This document shows, one piece after another, positions 29,685 to 37,827 of a DNA stretch of 64,000 bases; positions within the stretch are counted from its first letter, which is position 1; the number at the start of each line of letters is the position of its first letter. The notes under the pieces were generated by a model. The model worked only from the letters and a program-made list of their open reading frames with translations. It had not been told where the DNA came from and made no database searches. A program made the translations under genes and the position numbers. This DNA comes from Cerasicoccus frondis (GTDB taxonomy: Bacteria > Verrucomicrobiota > Verrucomicrobiia > Opitutales > Cerasicoccaceae): NCBI GenBank assembly GCA_031296915.1, contig JAVDPC010000023.1, positions 1-64,000 of the forward strand. The letters are read 5' to 3'.

Positions 29685-30254
29685 ATGTCCACCACCGACC
29701 AGGCCGCAGGCAGCTCAGCCGACACGGACGCCGCTGCGGCCAAAGTCAGTTTTAAAAGGTTATGGATCATCGCCGCCACGGTGCTGATCCTCGACCAAGT
29801 AACCAAGTTGTGGATCGTCAACTCAGTTCCAGCGGGCGCCAATCCGTACGAAGGTGGGATGATCGCCGTCATCCCCAACTTTTTTTACATCATCCACGTC
29901 TACAATGACGGCGCCGCTTGGAGCATGTTTTCAGGGTACTCGTTCGTGCTCGGCCTGTTGGGATTCGTCGCGCTGGGGGCCATTTATTTTTTCCGCAAAC
30001 AGCTGGAGCTCCATCGCGGGTTGTTGCAGATCATTTTTGGCCTGCTGATTGGCGGTATCGTTGGCAATATGATCGATCGTTTTGCCTATGGCCATGTGGT
30101 GGATTTCTTGGACTTCCACTTCGGCAGCTACCGCTATCCAGCCTTTAATGTGGCTGACTGCGGCATCACGATCGGTGTGAGCATTTACGTGGTGCTGTCG
30201 CTGGTGGAAACCTGGCGAGAGCATCGGGTAAAGAAAACTCAAGCGGCGAAGTAG
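29685..30254 (+). CDS. lspA: Signal peptidase II (lipoprotein)
   Basis: The 189-residue integral membrane aspartic protease removes the signal peptide from prolipoproteins. The catalytic aspartates are in GNMIDRFAYGHVVDFLDFHFG and FNVADCGITIGV, with family phrases NDGAAWSMFSGYS and ALGAIYFFRKQLE. It has four membrane helices. The N-terminal 24 residues form a longer cytoplasmic tail than in E. coli (about 160 residues in total). The start lies 5 bases after the stop of the DksA-like gene. Confidence 0.95.
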   Translation: MSTTDQAAGSSADTDAAAAKVSFKRLWIIAATVLILDQVTKLWIVNSVPAGANPYEGGMIAVIPNFFYIIHVYNDGAAWSMFSGYSFVLGLLGFVALGAIYFFRKQLELHRGLLQIIFGLLIGGIVGNMIDRFAYGHVVDFLDFHFGSYRYPAFNVADCGITIGVSIYVVLSLVETWREHRVKKTQAAK

Positions 30255-30282
30255 GCAGGCGCAGGCTTGCTGCGGCAGGCGC

Positions 30283-31131
30283 TCACACTAGCCAAGCCAG
30301 TAGGCCAAGAGCGAAAAGCCAGGCATCGGCCCAAAAGCGACGATTTTCCGGATTCCGAGGCCATTCCCACCGATCGATGGCAAGCAGGGACACCCCGTAG
30401 ACCGCCAAGGTAATGGCGCTGTGCGATAGGATCGGCGTTGAGAAGAAATAGACGACCAGTCCCAAGACCGTAGTGACGACCGCCCAGTCGCGCAGTCGCA
30501 CAGCCCGGTCCGCCATGGCAAGCGGTAAGCTGCGTCGACCAAGGGCCAAATCTGCGTCCATTTCCCACCGCGCCATCAGGACGCAATTGGTAAAGCAGGC
30601 CATACCAAACAGCACAAGCTTGAGCATCAGCCAAAGCCACACCTCCGCGCTAAGGTGTTCTCCCGCAAAAAAAGCCCCCACGCCAATGGCGAATATCAGC
30701 GCGACCTGGAGCTCTTTTGTTCGCCGCACCTTCACATGACGCTGAATGCCGATCGTGTAAGCAATGCTCAACAGGAGCACCACTAAACCAGCCTGAAATT
30801 GCGCTGTGGTGAGCCCTTTCAGCGCCACCCACACGTCCAACACCAGCACGATCAGCCATAAGCCCAGAAACTGCCAGCGCCATTTCGCGATCAGCCAGTG
30901 GCGCTGTGTCGGCAACTCCTCGGGGCGCTTTCCACGCACATCCAACCAGCGGTCGCCGAGATAAACAAGCCACACTGACATTCCCAACACCCAGAGCGAC
31001 GCCGCAGACGCTTTAAGCCCCAGCCCATGCGCCAACGCCAGGCGCCAAATGACCGCCACACCGGCTGCGTCCAACGCCAAATCATTGGGCAGGCGCACGA
31101 ATCGAAATTGCTGAACCTTAGGTGGCATCAT
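30283..31131 (-). CDS. UbiA-like membrane prenyltransferase family protein
   Basis: From the ATG at 31131 the protein has 282 residues and about eight hydrophobic helices. An Asp-rich loop (YLGDRWLDVRG) and a second loop (RWEMDADLALGRRSLPL) are in the positions of the two Mg-binding motifs of UbiA-type prenyltransferases, although both are shorter than the canonical NxxxDxxxD and DxxxD. It may therefore be a divergent UbiA-superfamily enzyme or a related membrane protein of unknown substrate. It converges with lspA, with 28 bases between the stops. A TTG at 31143 is an alternative start. Confidence 0.7.
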   Translation of the reverse strand: MMPPKVQQFRFVRLPNDLALDAAGVAVIWRLALAHGLGLKASAASLWVLGMSVWLVYLGDRWLDVRGKRPEELPTQRHWLIAKWRWQFLGLWLIVLVLDVWVALKGLTTAQFQAGLVVLLLSIAYTIGIQRHVKVRRTKELQVALIFAIGVGAFFAGEHLSAEVWLWLMLKLVLFGMACFTNCVLMARWEMDADLALGRRSLPLAMADRAVRLRDWAVVTTVLGLVVYFFSTPILSHSAITLAVYGVSLLAIDRWEWPRNPENRRFWADAWLFALGLLAWLV

Positions 31132-31277
31132 GTACAGGAGCAAAGGACCAACTGCGGTTTTCTACAATTAAGTTACGCGCATCCTTGATTTTCTCAGTAG
31201 TTGTATGTAGGTTGTGAAAAATAATCCCGTGCTACGAAACTACACTCACTCACAACTCACAAACAGGAAATAAACTT

Positions 31278-31613
31278 ATGAAGGTAATTGCTTGGTTAAA
31301 ACCATACTGCGGATGGAGCAACGGCGTACGCGCTATTTTTAAGAAATATGACATCGAGTTTGAAGACCGGGACATTATCAACAACCCCGAAATTTACGCC
31401 GAAATGGTTGAAAAATCGGGTCAAAGCCTTTCCCCCTGCGTTGAAATTGACGGCGTCATGCTGGCCGATGTGAGCGGCGAAGAAGTAGAAAATTACATGC
31501 TTAGCAATCAACTCGTGGAAGCAAACTCCGCTGAAGCTGATGTGCCCACCAACGCCCCCTGCACCGACGAAGAGCACGAGCGCATGGCCTCCAAAACAAT
31601 GCGCTTCTTCTAA
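31278..31613 (+). CDS. Monothiol glutaredoxin-like protein
   Basis: The 111-residue protein has a thioredoxin fold with the active-site motif CGWS (residues 11-14), i.e. one Cys instead of CPYC, and a cis-proline segment SLSPCVEIDGV. A C-terminal extension contains CTDEEHERM, with a second Cys that could take part in disulfide exchange. The family reduces glutathione mixed disulfides or handles iron-sulfur clusters. The CDS is preceded by AGGA about 9 bases upstream of the ATG and followed by an intrinsic terminator, so it is a monocistronic unit. Confidence 0.85.
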   Translation: MKVIAWLKPYCGWSNGVRAIFKKYDIEFEDRDIINNPEIYAEMVEKSGQSLSPCVEIDGVMLADVSGEEVENYMLSNQLVEANSAEADVPTNAPCTDEEHERMASKTMRFF

Positions 31614-31618
31614 CCCAG

Positions 31619-31645
31619 CCTCCGGCTGGACCGGAGGGGTTTTTA
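31619..31645 (+). terminator. Intrinsic terminator of the glutaredoxin gene
   Basis: The stem CCTCCGG (31619-31625) and CCGGAGG (31631-31637) is perfect, with a 5-base loop, followed by GGTTTTTAAG. It lies 5 bases after the stop codon of the glutaredoxin-like gene. Confidence 0.9.
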
Positions 31646-31684
31646 AGCCATCTCCGAAAGCTCCATCGCACTGCGAAATCAACG

Positions 31685-31718
31685 CGCCGCACCCTATTCG
31701 GGAGCGGCGTTTTCTTTT
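31685..31718 (+). terminator. Second intrinsic terminator-like hairpin
   Basis: The arms CGCCGCACCC and GGGAGCGGCG form a 10-bp stem with one mismatch and a 5-base loop, followed by TTTTCTTTT. It lies 40 bases beyond the terminator of the glutaredoxin gene. The short sequence between them (31646-31684) has no ORF. It may be a backup terminator or the end of a small RNA; no promoter for one was identified. Confidence 0.75.
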
Positions 31719-31801
31719 GGACCGCATCCTTCATTTAGAGCAATTTCAGTTTGAATTGTCTGTTCAGGCACGAACGAAAATGAATGCAGCGGCGCGTTGC
31801 C

Positions 31802-32075
31802 TAGAGCACTGTTCATCTAAGATTGGCCGAGTCAGGTGGGGTAGAGATTGGATGCAGCGCAAGGCGGCTTTGATTGAGCGGGCTGGAAGCCCGTGATTGA
31901 AATGCCAACGCCGCGAACTTCCAATCTGGCCCCAAGCCCAAAACCGAGTGCTTTTCCGCGCCAGCGTTGTTGGCTTTTCGCTCACAGGCTTCCAGCCTGC
32001 GACGCTCAAGCCGCCTTGCTGGACACGAAAAATCACTGCGGCCTGACTCGGCCAATCTAGATGAAAAGTGCTCTA
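31802..32075. repeat. MITE-like foldback element, copy 1 (family 1)
   Basis: This 274-base element begins TAGAGCACTGTTCATC and ends GATGAAAAGTGCTCTA. Its inner part is itself a foldback: CAAGGCGGC...GGCTGGAAGCC on one side faces GGCTTCCAGCC...GCCGCCTTG on the other. It is about 85-90% identical by eye to the reverse complement of 44872-45143. The right-end CTA (32073-32075) is the TAG stop of the STAS gene reading into it. Internal open frames on both strands repeat in both copies but follow the palindrome, so I treat them as non-coding. No transposase is present. TA at both ends fits IS630/mariner-type target duplication. Confidence 0.85.
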
Positions 32076-32405
32076 GTCGAGGAGCGTGAATTCGCGCTGG
32101 AGACGCAGGAGCGTGATGACGTTGCGAACATGGCCAGTCACACCGCGCAGATTGACGGAACCACGTCCCAGACGCTTCTGCACTGCAATCAAGGCGCCAA
32201 CGCCACTACTGTCGATGAACTGCACGTTGGACAAATCGAGTGTGATGGATTCCAGATTTTTAGTCCATAAACTGTCGATATAATCGCGAAAATCCTCGCA
32301 AACACTGGCGTCAAAGCGGCTAACCTGCACTTTCACTTCCAGTTGGGCTTTTTCTTCGATGAGATGGTCAAACAGTTTCATGGGAGATGGACTAACTTTA
32401 GTCAT
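32073..32405 (-). CDS. STAS-domain anti-anti-sigma factor
   Basis: The 110-residue protein is a single STAS domain with the phosphorylation motif FIDSSGVGALI (S66-S67) and the typical IT-x-DLSNV strand before it. Such proteins bind an RsbW-type kinase and release a sigma factor when dephosphorylated. A phosphatase of the SpoIIE type is encoded divergently 64 bases away, so the pair is a likely partner-switching module. The ATG at 32405 gives 8 extra residues over an internal Met at 32381. Its stop codon TAG is the end of the repeat element. Confidence 0.9.
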   Translation of the reverse strand: MTKVSPSPMKLFDHLIEEKAQLEVKVQVSRFDASVCEDFRDYIDSLWTKNLESITLDLSNVQFIDSSGVGALIAVQKRLGRGSVNLRGVTGHVRNVITLLRLQREFTLLD

Positions 32406-32469
32406 CCCATGCTTCGTATAAAGAAAAATACGCTTTCAACCCTGCGCTAATTTAATTTACCTTAACCAG

Positions 32470-34152
32470 ATGAATGGTCCTGTGTCCGGTCAACGCTACA
32501 TGGCCCCCGCGCGATTGAGCGAGATCAACACGCTGCGGGAGGACTTTACCTTGTTCTTGGCGGATATGGGGCTCCCCCCCGAGGCGATTACCGACTGGGC
32601 GCTCGTTTTAACCGAAATTTTTGCCAATGCAGTCATTCACGGCTGCCAAAACGATCCGGAAAAGATAATTACCATCCAGTGGGATATCTGGCAGGAAGAA
32701 ATCAGCCTCTTAGTGGTCGATCCAGGCGATGGCCCCCCGGAAACGCTGACTCGAAACCCGAGCTTGCCCCACGTAGCGTCGATTCATGGACGCGGCTTGT
32801 TCCTGGTGGCGAATCTCGTAGACCACACTGAGCACTGGCGTAGCAGCCAGGGCTATCTCTGCCGCGTCACCCGGCGCCATGAAGCACTCAACCAGGCACA
32901 TGCTCCAGAGACGCTGGTCGAAAAGGCGATGACCGAGCTCTCCACCTGTTACGAGAGTTTGGCGGCCTTCTACCGACTGGGCGAAGCCCTCGTGCAAAGT
33001 GAAACCGTGGTCGATTTCCTGGAGCAAGCACTGGCCGACCTCCAGGGCGTGGCGCCTTACGACGAATGCCAGATCTACCTCAGCGATGTGATCGAATCCG
33101 CGCTCATGGCGGAACTGGCAATCAATGCCGTCGCTGCGACGCCCCCCCTCGACTCGCCTCATATTATTCAGGTTGTCGAGGACGGACAGGAGTTCAGCTG
33201 GGCCGCACAGGACAAGATCGCGCACGATCCGCAACTGGCCAACTCCCACAGCGGTATCATCTGCCCGATCATCGCAGGCGGCAATGTTTGCGGCGCCCTG
33301 CTGCTGGCCAATCATTTGACTGAGATGGACTTGCGCGCCCAGGTCCGCAACACCGTGCGCACCTTTGCCGACCTCATTGGCATTGCCGTGATGAACGCCA
33401 GCAACGCCCAGGTCCGCGATCGTGAAAATCAGGCGCTGCGCGAATTGGAAATTGCCTCCGAAATGCAGGACTGCCTCCTGCCCCTGCCTCAGCTAACCTC
33501 AGGCGATGGCTGGCAGGCTTTCGTGCGACGGCGCACCGCGCGCGAAGTATCGGGCGATCACGTGGAGATCTGCGAAACCCGGGGGGGCGATATTATTTTC
33601 TGCATGATTGATGTCATGGGCAAAGGCGTGCCCGCAGCGTTTCTAGCCGCCATGTTCCGCACGGCGTTGCACATCAGCGTGACGTTCCAATACTCACTCG
33701 TGGGCCTGATGATGGCGCTCAACCGCACACTCTGTCGGGAACTCGAAGACATGACCATGTTTGCGACATGCGCAATTGCTCGAGTCCCCAAAAACCTGCG
33801 TAAGATCGAGATCGTCAATGCCGGGCATTGCCCAGTGATCGGCTGCATCGAGGGTTGTGAACCATTCAGCGTTGAACCCTCCGGGCCGCCGTTGGGCATC
33901 TATGCAGATGCAGAATACTCCGCCGAACGCTTTTCGCTCGATGGCCCTGCCCGGGTGCTTTTAGTGACTGATGGTCTGTTCGAGTGGTCGCGTGATGGAG
34001 AGCTCTGGGGGTGGGATAACTTCGTGGAATTCCTCATGGCGCGCAAAGAGAACGATACCGAATCAATTTGGAAAGAATTACGCGCTGAAATCGACGGCGC
34101 TCACGAACCCGCCAATGACGACCAAACCTTTCTCTGCTGGCAAAAATTATGA
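32470..34152 (+). CDS. SpoIIE-type PP2C phosphatase with RsbW-like kinase and GAF domains
   Basis: The 560-residue protein has three parts. Residues 1-145 look like an anti-sigma-type HATPase domain (ALVLTEIFANAVIHGCQNDP, then VVDPGDGPP and HGRGLFLV). Residues 155-305 look like a GAF sensor domain. Residues 325-560 are a PP2C/SpoIIE phosphatase (FCMIDVMGKGVPAAFLA and VLLVTDGLFEW). It would link a ligand or redox signal to dephosphorylation of the STAS protein encoded divergently. It overlaps the downstream response-regulator gene by 4 bases, so the operon includes the receiver and HPt genes. Confidence 0.92.
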   Translation: MNGPVSGQRYMAPARLSEINTLREDFTLFLADMGLPPEAITDWALVLTEIFANAVIHGCQNDPEKIITIQWDIWQEEISLLVVDPGDGPPETLTRNPSLPHVASIHGRGLFLVANLVDHTEHWRSSQGYLCRVTRRHEALNQAHAPETLVEKAMTELSTCYESLAAFYRLGEALVQSETVVDFLEQALADLQGVAPYDECQIYLSDVIESALMAELAINAVAATPPLDSPHIIQVVEDGQEFSWAAQDKIAHDPQLANSHSGIICPIIAGGNVCGALLLANHLTEMDLRAQVRNTVRTFADLIGIAVMNASNAQVRDRENQALRELEIASEMQDCLLPLPQLTSGDGWQAFVRRRTAREVSGDHVEICETRGGDIIFCMIDVMGKGVPAAFLAAMFRTALHISVTFQYSLVGLMMALNRTLCRELEDMTMFATCAIARVPKNLRKIEIVNAGHCPVIGCIEGCEPFSVEPSGPPLGIYADAEYSAERFSLDGPARVLLVTDGLFEWSRDGELWGWDNFVEFLMARKENDTESIWKELRAEIDGAHEPANDDQTFLCWQKL

Positions 34153-34520
34153 GTACTATCCTGATTGCCGATGACGACCCCTTGATGATCCGCTTGCTGG
34201 AGTTCAATCTCAAGCGGCTTAGCTGCAAAGTTATCGTTTGCCGTGAAGGCCTCGGTGCGGAGCAACTGCTGAAAACCGAACGACCGGAACTCGCCATCAT
34301 CGACGTAATGCTCCCGGGCAAATCCGGACTGGAGCTCATTGAGTTCGTTCGATCAGAACCAGAACTGGCGCAAATGCCCTTGATTGTGGTGACCGGACAC
34401 GGCGAGCACCAAGTCCACCAGCAACTTCTTGACGCCGGAGCCAACCGCGTATTCACTAAGCCTTTCGCGCCTAGCCTACTGCAATCCGCCGTGCAGGAAC
34501 TGCTGAATAATCATGCCTGA
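34149..34520 (+). CDS. Single-domain response regulator
   Basis: The 123-residue receiver domain has acidic residues D8-D10, the phosphoacceptor D52 (AIIDVMLPGKSG), T82 and K104 (FTKPF). There is no output domain, so it probably relays phosphate or acts by protein contact. It overlaps the SpoIIE gene (ATGA) and the downstream HPt gene by 8 bases. No histidine kinase is encoded in the window. Confidence 0.93.
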   Translation: MSTILIADDDPLMIRLLEFNLKRLSCKVIVCREGLGAEQLLKTERPELAIIDVMLPGKSGLELIEFVRSEPELAQMPLIVVTGHGEHQVHQQLLDAGANRVFTKPFAPSLLQSAVQELLNNHA

Positions 34521-34899
34521 CTTCGAGGAATCAATCGAGCCTGCCAACGTCGCAGTGCTCGATGAAAATTACCTGCGCCATTGGGAGATATCAATTGGAG
34601 AAGAAGCGATGTCTGCATTCATCGCTGAGTTAATTGCTGAATTTCACGCGACCTACACGCCTCGCATCCAAGAACTGCAAGAGCTTTGCCAATCGGACGC
34701 TCAGGATGAGCTGATCCCGCTGGTGCATTATTTAAAGGGTAGCTTGGGCAACCTCGGCATTTCCCGCGCCTCCGCCTACGCCCGCCAAGTTGAAGTGGAA
34801 CTGCGCATGGGTAACTTTACCCGACACGAAAATTTCGCCCAGCGCCTGGATGAACACGTCCAGCAAGGCCTCCGCGAACTCGGTGCGCGCTATGCATAG
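34513..34899 (+). CDS. HPt-domain phosphotransfer protein
   Basis: The 128-residue all-helical protein has the HPt active site LVHYLKGSLGNLG with the phospho-accepting histidine H72. The rest (FIAELIAEFHATYTPRIQEL and SAYARQVEVELRMGN) fits a four-helix bundle. It overlaps the receiver gene, so phosphate probably moves between the two. The kinase that feeds them must lie elsewhere. Confidence 0.88.
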   Translation: MPDFEESIEPANVAVLDENYLRHWEISIGEEAMSAFIAELIAEFHATYTPRIQELQELCQSDAQDELIPLVHYLKGSLGNLGISRASAYARQVEVELRMGNFTRHENFAQRLDEHVQQGLRELGARYA

Positions 34900-34953
34900 C
34901 GGCCCCTTCGCGCTTGAAAAATCTGGCTAGGCGCTTTTGTCTCCTTGATTCGC

Positions 34954-36318
34954 ATGAGTCAGGTTCTCGCCAGTCAGTCGCAATACGCAGCATCGCGCAC
35001 CCGCGTGAAGCGACGCGCGGCGCTGCACACCCTCGGCTGCAGGCTCAACCAAAGCGAGACGATGATTCTGCGCGAAAAGCTCATTGCGCAGGGCTTTGAC
35101 ATCGTGGACTTCGGCGACGAGGCCGACTTGGCGATCATCAACACCTGCACCGTCACCCGGCTCGCGGACTCCAAGTGCCGCCAGGCAATCCGGGGCTTTA
35201 TTCGGCGCAACCCCGAGGCCTACACCGCCGTCGTCGGCTGCTATTCGCAGATGGGGGCCAAGGAGATTGCCGGCATCGAGGGCGTGGACCTCATCCTCGG
35301 CAACCACGACAAAATGAACGTGCTGGACTACATCGGTGAGGCTGAGAAAAATCCGGCGCCGGTTATCGTCCGCGAGCGCATCGACCGCGACGACTTCACC
35401 ATGCACTTTGCGGGCGAGACGCCCTTCGAGTGGCGCGCGAATTTAAAGATCCAGGACGGCTGCGACTTCATGTGCAGCTTTTGCATCATCCCGTTTGCCC
35501 GGGGTCGGGCGCGTAGCCGCGAGTTCGGCGACCTCATGGCCGAGGCCCGGCATCAGGTGGCGCGCGGGGTAAAAGAGCTGGTGCTAACGGGGGTCAACAT
35601 CGGCACCTACCAGCACAGCGACCGCTCCGTGCTAGAAGTCGTCGACGCATTGTCCCAACTGCCCGGGCTGGAGCGCGTGCGCATCAGCAGCATCGAGCCG
35701 ACCACGATTCCGGTCGAGCTGTTCGACCGCATGAACGACCCCTCTCACGCGCTGATGCCCTACCTGCACATTCCGCTGCAAAGCGGCTCGGACAAGGTGC
35801 TCACCGAGATGCGCCGCCGCTACGACATTGCCGAGTGGGAGGCCTTCGTCAACGACGCCGCCGCGCGCGTGCCCGGCATTTGCATCGGCACGGACATCAT
35901 GGTCGGCTTCCCCGGTGAGACCGAAAACGACTTTGCCGAAAGCTGCCGCGTGCTCACCGAGAACCCCCTCGCCTACGGCCACGTCTTCACCTACTCCGAA
36001 CGTGGCAACACCCCCGCTGCCCGCCGCGACGACCACGTGCCGATGGAGGAACGCCATCAACGCAGTGCCCGCCTGCGCCGCCTGTCCTCCGAGCGTCGCT
36101 ACGCCTTTTACGAAAGCAATCTCGGCCGCGAAACCGAGGTGCTGTTCGAAGACCCGCGCGAAAACACCGCCAGCGGCCTCACGGATAACTACGTGCGCGT
36201 TGTCCTGAGCGGCGATGGCCTCAGTGGCCGCACCGCCGCCGAGCTCCGCAACGAGTTTGCCCGCGTCCGCCTGGAGCGGGTTAGCGCCGATTTCGTTGAG
36301 GGCAAATTGATCGGTTAG
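34954..36318 (+). CDS. mtaB: tRNA t6A37 methylthiotransferase
   Basis: From the ATG at 34954 the enzyme has 454 residues. It has the N-terminal UPF0004 domain with its cluster cysteines (LHTLGCRLNQSE, INTCTV, VVGCYSQ). The radical-SAM motif is QDGCDFMCSFCIIPFARG, and a TRAM-like C-terminal part follows. It converts t6A to ms2t6A at position 37 of ANN-decoding tRNAs. An in-frame TTG at 34945 is an alternative start. It is transcribed alone, ending before a palindrome-rich spacer. Confidence 0.93.
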   Translation: MSQVLASQSQYAASRTRVKRRAALHTLGCRLNQSETMILREKLIAQGFDIVDFGDEADLAIINTCTVTRLADSKCRQAIRGFIRRNPEAYTAVVGCYSQMGAKEIAGIEGVDLILGNHDKMNVLDYIGEAEKNPAPVIVRERIDRDDFTMHFAGETPFEWRANLKIQDGCDFMCSFCIIPFARGRARSREFGDLMAEARHQVARGVKELVLTGVNIGTYQHSDRSVLEVVDALSQLPGLERVRISSIEPTTIPVELFDRMNDPSHALMPYLHIPLQSGSDKVLTEMRRRYDIAEWEAFVNDAAARVPGICIGTDIMVGFPGETENDFAESCRVLTENPLAYGHVFTYSERGNTPAARRDDHVPMEERHQRSARLRRLSSERRYAFYESNLGRETEVLFEDPRENTASGLTDNYVRVVLSGDGLSGRTAAELRNEFARVRLERVSADFVEGKLIG

Positions 36319-36370
36319 CCTAAGCGTTCCTTCAGCGAAAGGCTTCGCCCTTCCCTTGCTATACCTATGC

Positions 36371-36473
36371 AATTTTTTCTCAAGTGACACGGTCACATCG
36401 AGCAAATGACCGTGTCATTTCAACAAAGTGACCTGGTCACTTTGTTGGTACGACCTGGTCAGTTGAGAAAATT
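36371..36473. repeat. Cluster of nested palindromes with TGAC/GGTCA boxes
   Basis: The spacer between the convergent mtaB and MYG1-like genes has two strong hairpins. Arms TGACACGGTCA (36385-36395) and TGACCGTGTCA (36407-36417) are perfect reverse complements. CAACAAAGTGAC (36421-36432) and GTCACTTTGTTG (36436-36447) form a perfect 12-bp stem with a 3-base loop. A fourth GACCTGGTC box lies at 36452-36460, and outer T-rich/A-rich arms flank the cluster. It may be a bidirectional terminator or an array of protein-binding sites. No gene is seen in 36319-36568. Confidence 0.75.
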
Positions 36474-36568
36474 ACCCTTGTTTTTTTCCCCTGCAAGCAC
36501 TTGGTCAACCGCGCAAGAAAACACGGTGCAATGACACAATTTCTCTATGCCTCACCCCAATATAGGCC

Positions 36569-37444
36569 TTATTCGGAGGCGCCCACCCAAGCTTGGCTAA
36601 GCAGCTCCTTCAAGCGCTCGGCAGACGTGGCCGAGGTCTTGGCAATGAAGCCGCGAGCGTGCGCGAAGTGCACGTCGGCTTCCTCGGAAACGCGTGTAAA
36701 CTCCATCGTCGCGCTGTCGTTGAAGCGACGCAGGCCGTGGCCTTCGCTGCGGTTGTCCGGGTAGGCAATGGCGACGACTAAATCGTCCTTGCCCAGAGCC
36801 TTCAGGTGAAAGCCAACGCCGGATGCGGAATCGCCCAGCGGGGCATCGCGCTCCAGAATGGCAAACACCTCAAACTGCGCGCCATTGGCGTCGATGGTCC
36901 ACAGCTCACCATGCTTGGCAAGAAACTCCAATTGCTGCGCCATGCCGCGCACGTAGCCCGCCCACTCGGTTCCCATCGCGCGCATTACTTCAAACAGCGG
37001 CTCGCCGGGACGGTGCTCACGCTGCGCCGCGAAGAGACGCAAAATCGTTGGATCGATGGGCGAATCCAGACGGCGCATTTGCTCCGGCGTCACGCCGATC
37101 CACTCACCGGTTTCCTTGGGGCCGAGGCAATCGAAGCGCTCCGTCGACTCCAGCCAATCGCAGAATTGCTTGGCGTGCTCGTAGAGGCCGAGGCGCATCA
37201 GCACGAGCGAGAGCGCACAAGTCGGCGTAGCGTCACGCGGAAACTGATGGTGGTCGAAGTTGCTCAGCTCCGGCTCATGACGATGCCCGATATCCACCAC
37301 GGCCACGCGCACATCGGCCAGCTCTTCTTCGGTCGGATCGCGGCGCTCGATCGGCGCAGCGCATTCGCTGATCAGCAGGCAGCAAGCGAGAAATTCATCG
37401 CGGTGCGAGCCACCGCCGTGGGTAATAATCTTGTCCAAATCCAT
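36569..37444 (-). CDS. MYG1-like DHH-family hydrolase
   Basis: From the ATG at 37444 the protein has 291 residues. It matches the MYG1 family (UPF0160): the N-terminal ITHGGGSHRDEFLACCLL, then VRVAVVDIGHRHEPELSNFDHHQ with the DHH metal-binding triad, and a C-terminal part with FHLKALGKDDLVVAIAYPD. Eukaryotic MYG1 is an RNA exonuclease; the bacterial role is not settled. An upstream TTG (37456) would add 4 residues. The gene is monocistronic and convergent with mtaB. Confidence 0.9.
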   Translation of the reverse strand: MDLDKIITHGGGSHRDEFLACCLLISECAAPIERRDPTEEELADVRVAVVDIGHRHEPELSNFDHHQFPRDATPTCALSLVLMRLGLYEHAKQFCDWLESTERFDCLGPKETGEWIGVTPEQMRRLDSPIDPTILRLFAAQREHRPGEPLFEVMRAMGTEWAGYVRGMAQQLEFLAKHGELWTIDANGAQFEVFAILERDAPLGDSASGVGFHLKALGKDDLVVAIAYPDNRSEGHGLRRFNDSATMEFTRVSEEADVHFAHARGFIAKTSATSAERLKELLSQAWVGASE

Positions 37445-37456
37445 GCCCGCCGACAA

Positions 37457-37827
37457 CGACGCACAATCGCGTCGAGGTCAAGTCTTGCCCCACCGGTTTC
37501 GGCCTATTCAAAGTAAAATTGCTTCAGCTACCTGAAATCGCTTCAAACTCAGCAAGGTATTGGCATTAATCGTAAAAATTCGCTTCGCAACAAGCACCAG
37601 CCCCGTGACTGCGACTTGCGCATTCCAGAAAAAAAGCGAATTCCTGCTTGCCAGTGGGTTTACAGGGCCTAATCTTCCGCCCTTCTTCTTTTGCCAAGGC
37701 GTCTTCCCGGATCGCTTTGGTTTATCAACCAGATAAGTAAAAAAGGCGACTCCAAACCGGACGAGCCAACCCAATATCCAAGGTTCGCCCAATGCCGGGA
37801 CTGGCGCGAATACGGAGACAGACTCAA
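37457..37827. other. Non-coding spacer upstream of rpsB
   Basis: This 371-base spacer separates the divergent MYG1-like and rpsB genes and must hold both promoters. I see no tRNA or convincing terminator. A minus-strand open frame (37508-37792) starts at TTG without a ribosome-binding site and looks spurious. The part adjacent to rpsB could contain the S2 leader, but no known structure is evident by eye. Confidence 0.6.

Noticed and set aside
31764..32036. Open frame in foldback copy 1 with a similar frame in copy 2 (44892-45128)
   Set aside because: The frame lies wholly inside the palindromic element and its similarity reflects the repeat, not coding selection. It has no signal or family and no good start site.
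36319..36568. CRISPR-like repeats in the mtaB/MYG1 spacer
   Set aside because: The repeated boxes are short palindromes that are not evenly spaced, with no direct repeats of 25-35 bases and no cas genes.
37508..37792. Minus-strand open frame of 94 codons upstream of rpsB
   Set aside because: It starts at TTG without a ribosome-binding site, has no recognisable family and lies in a promoter spacer.
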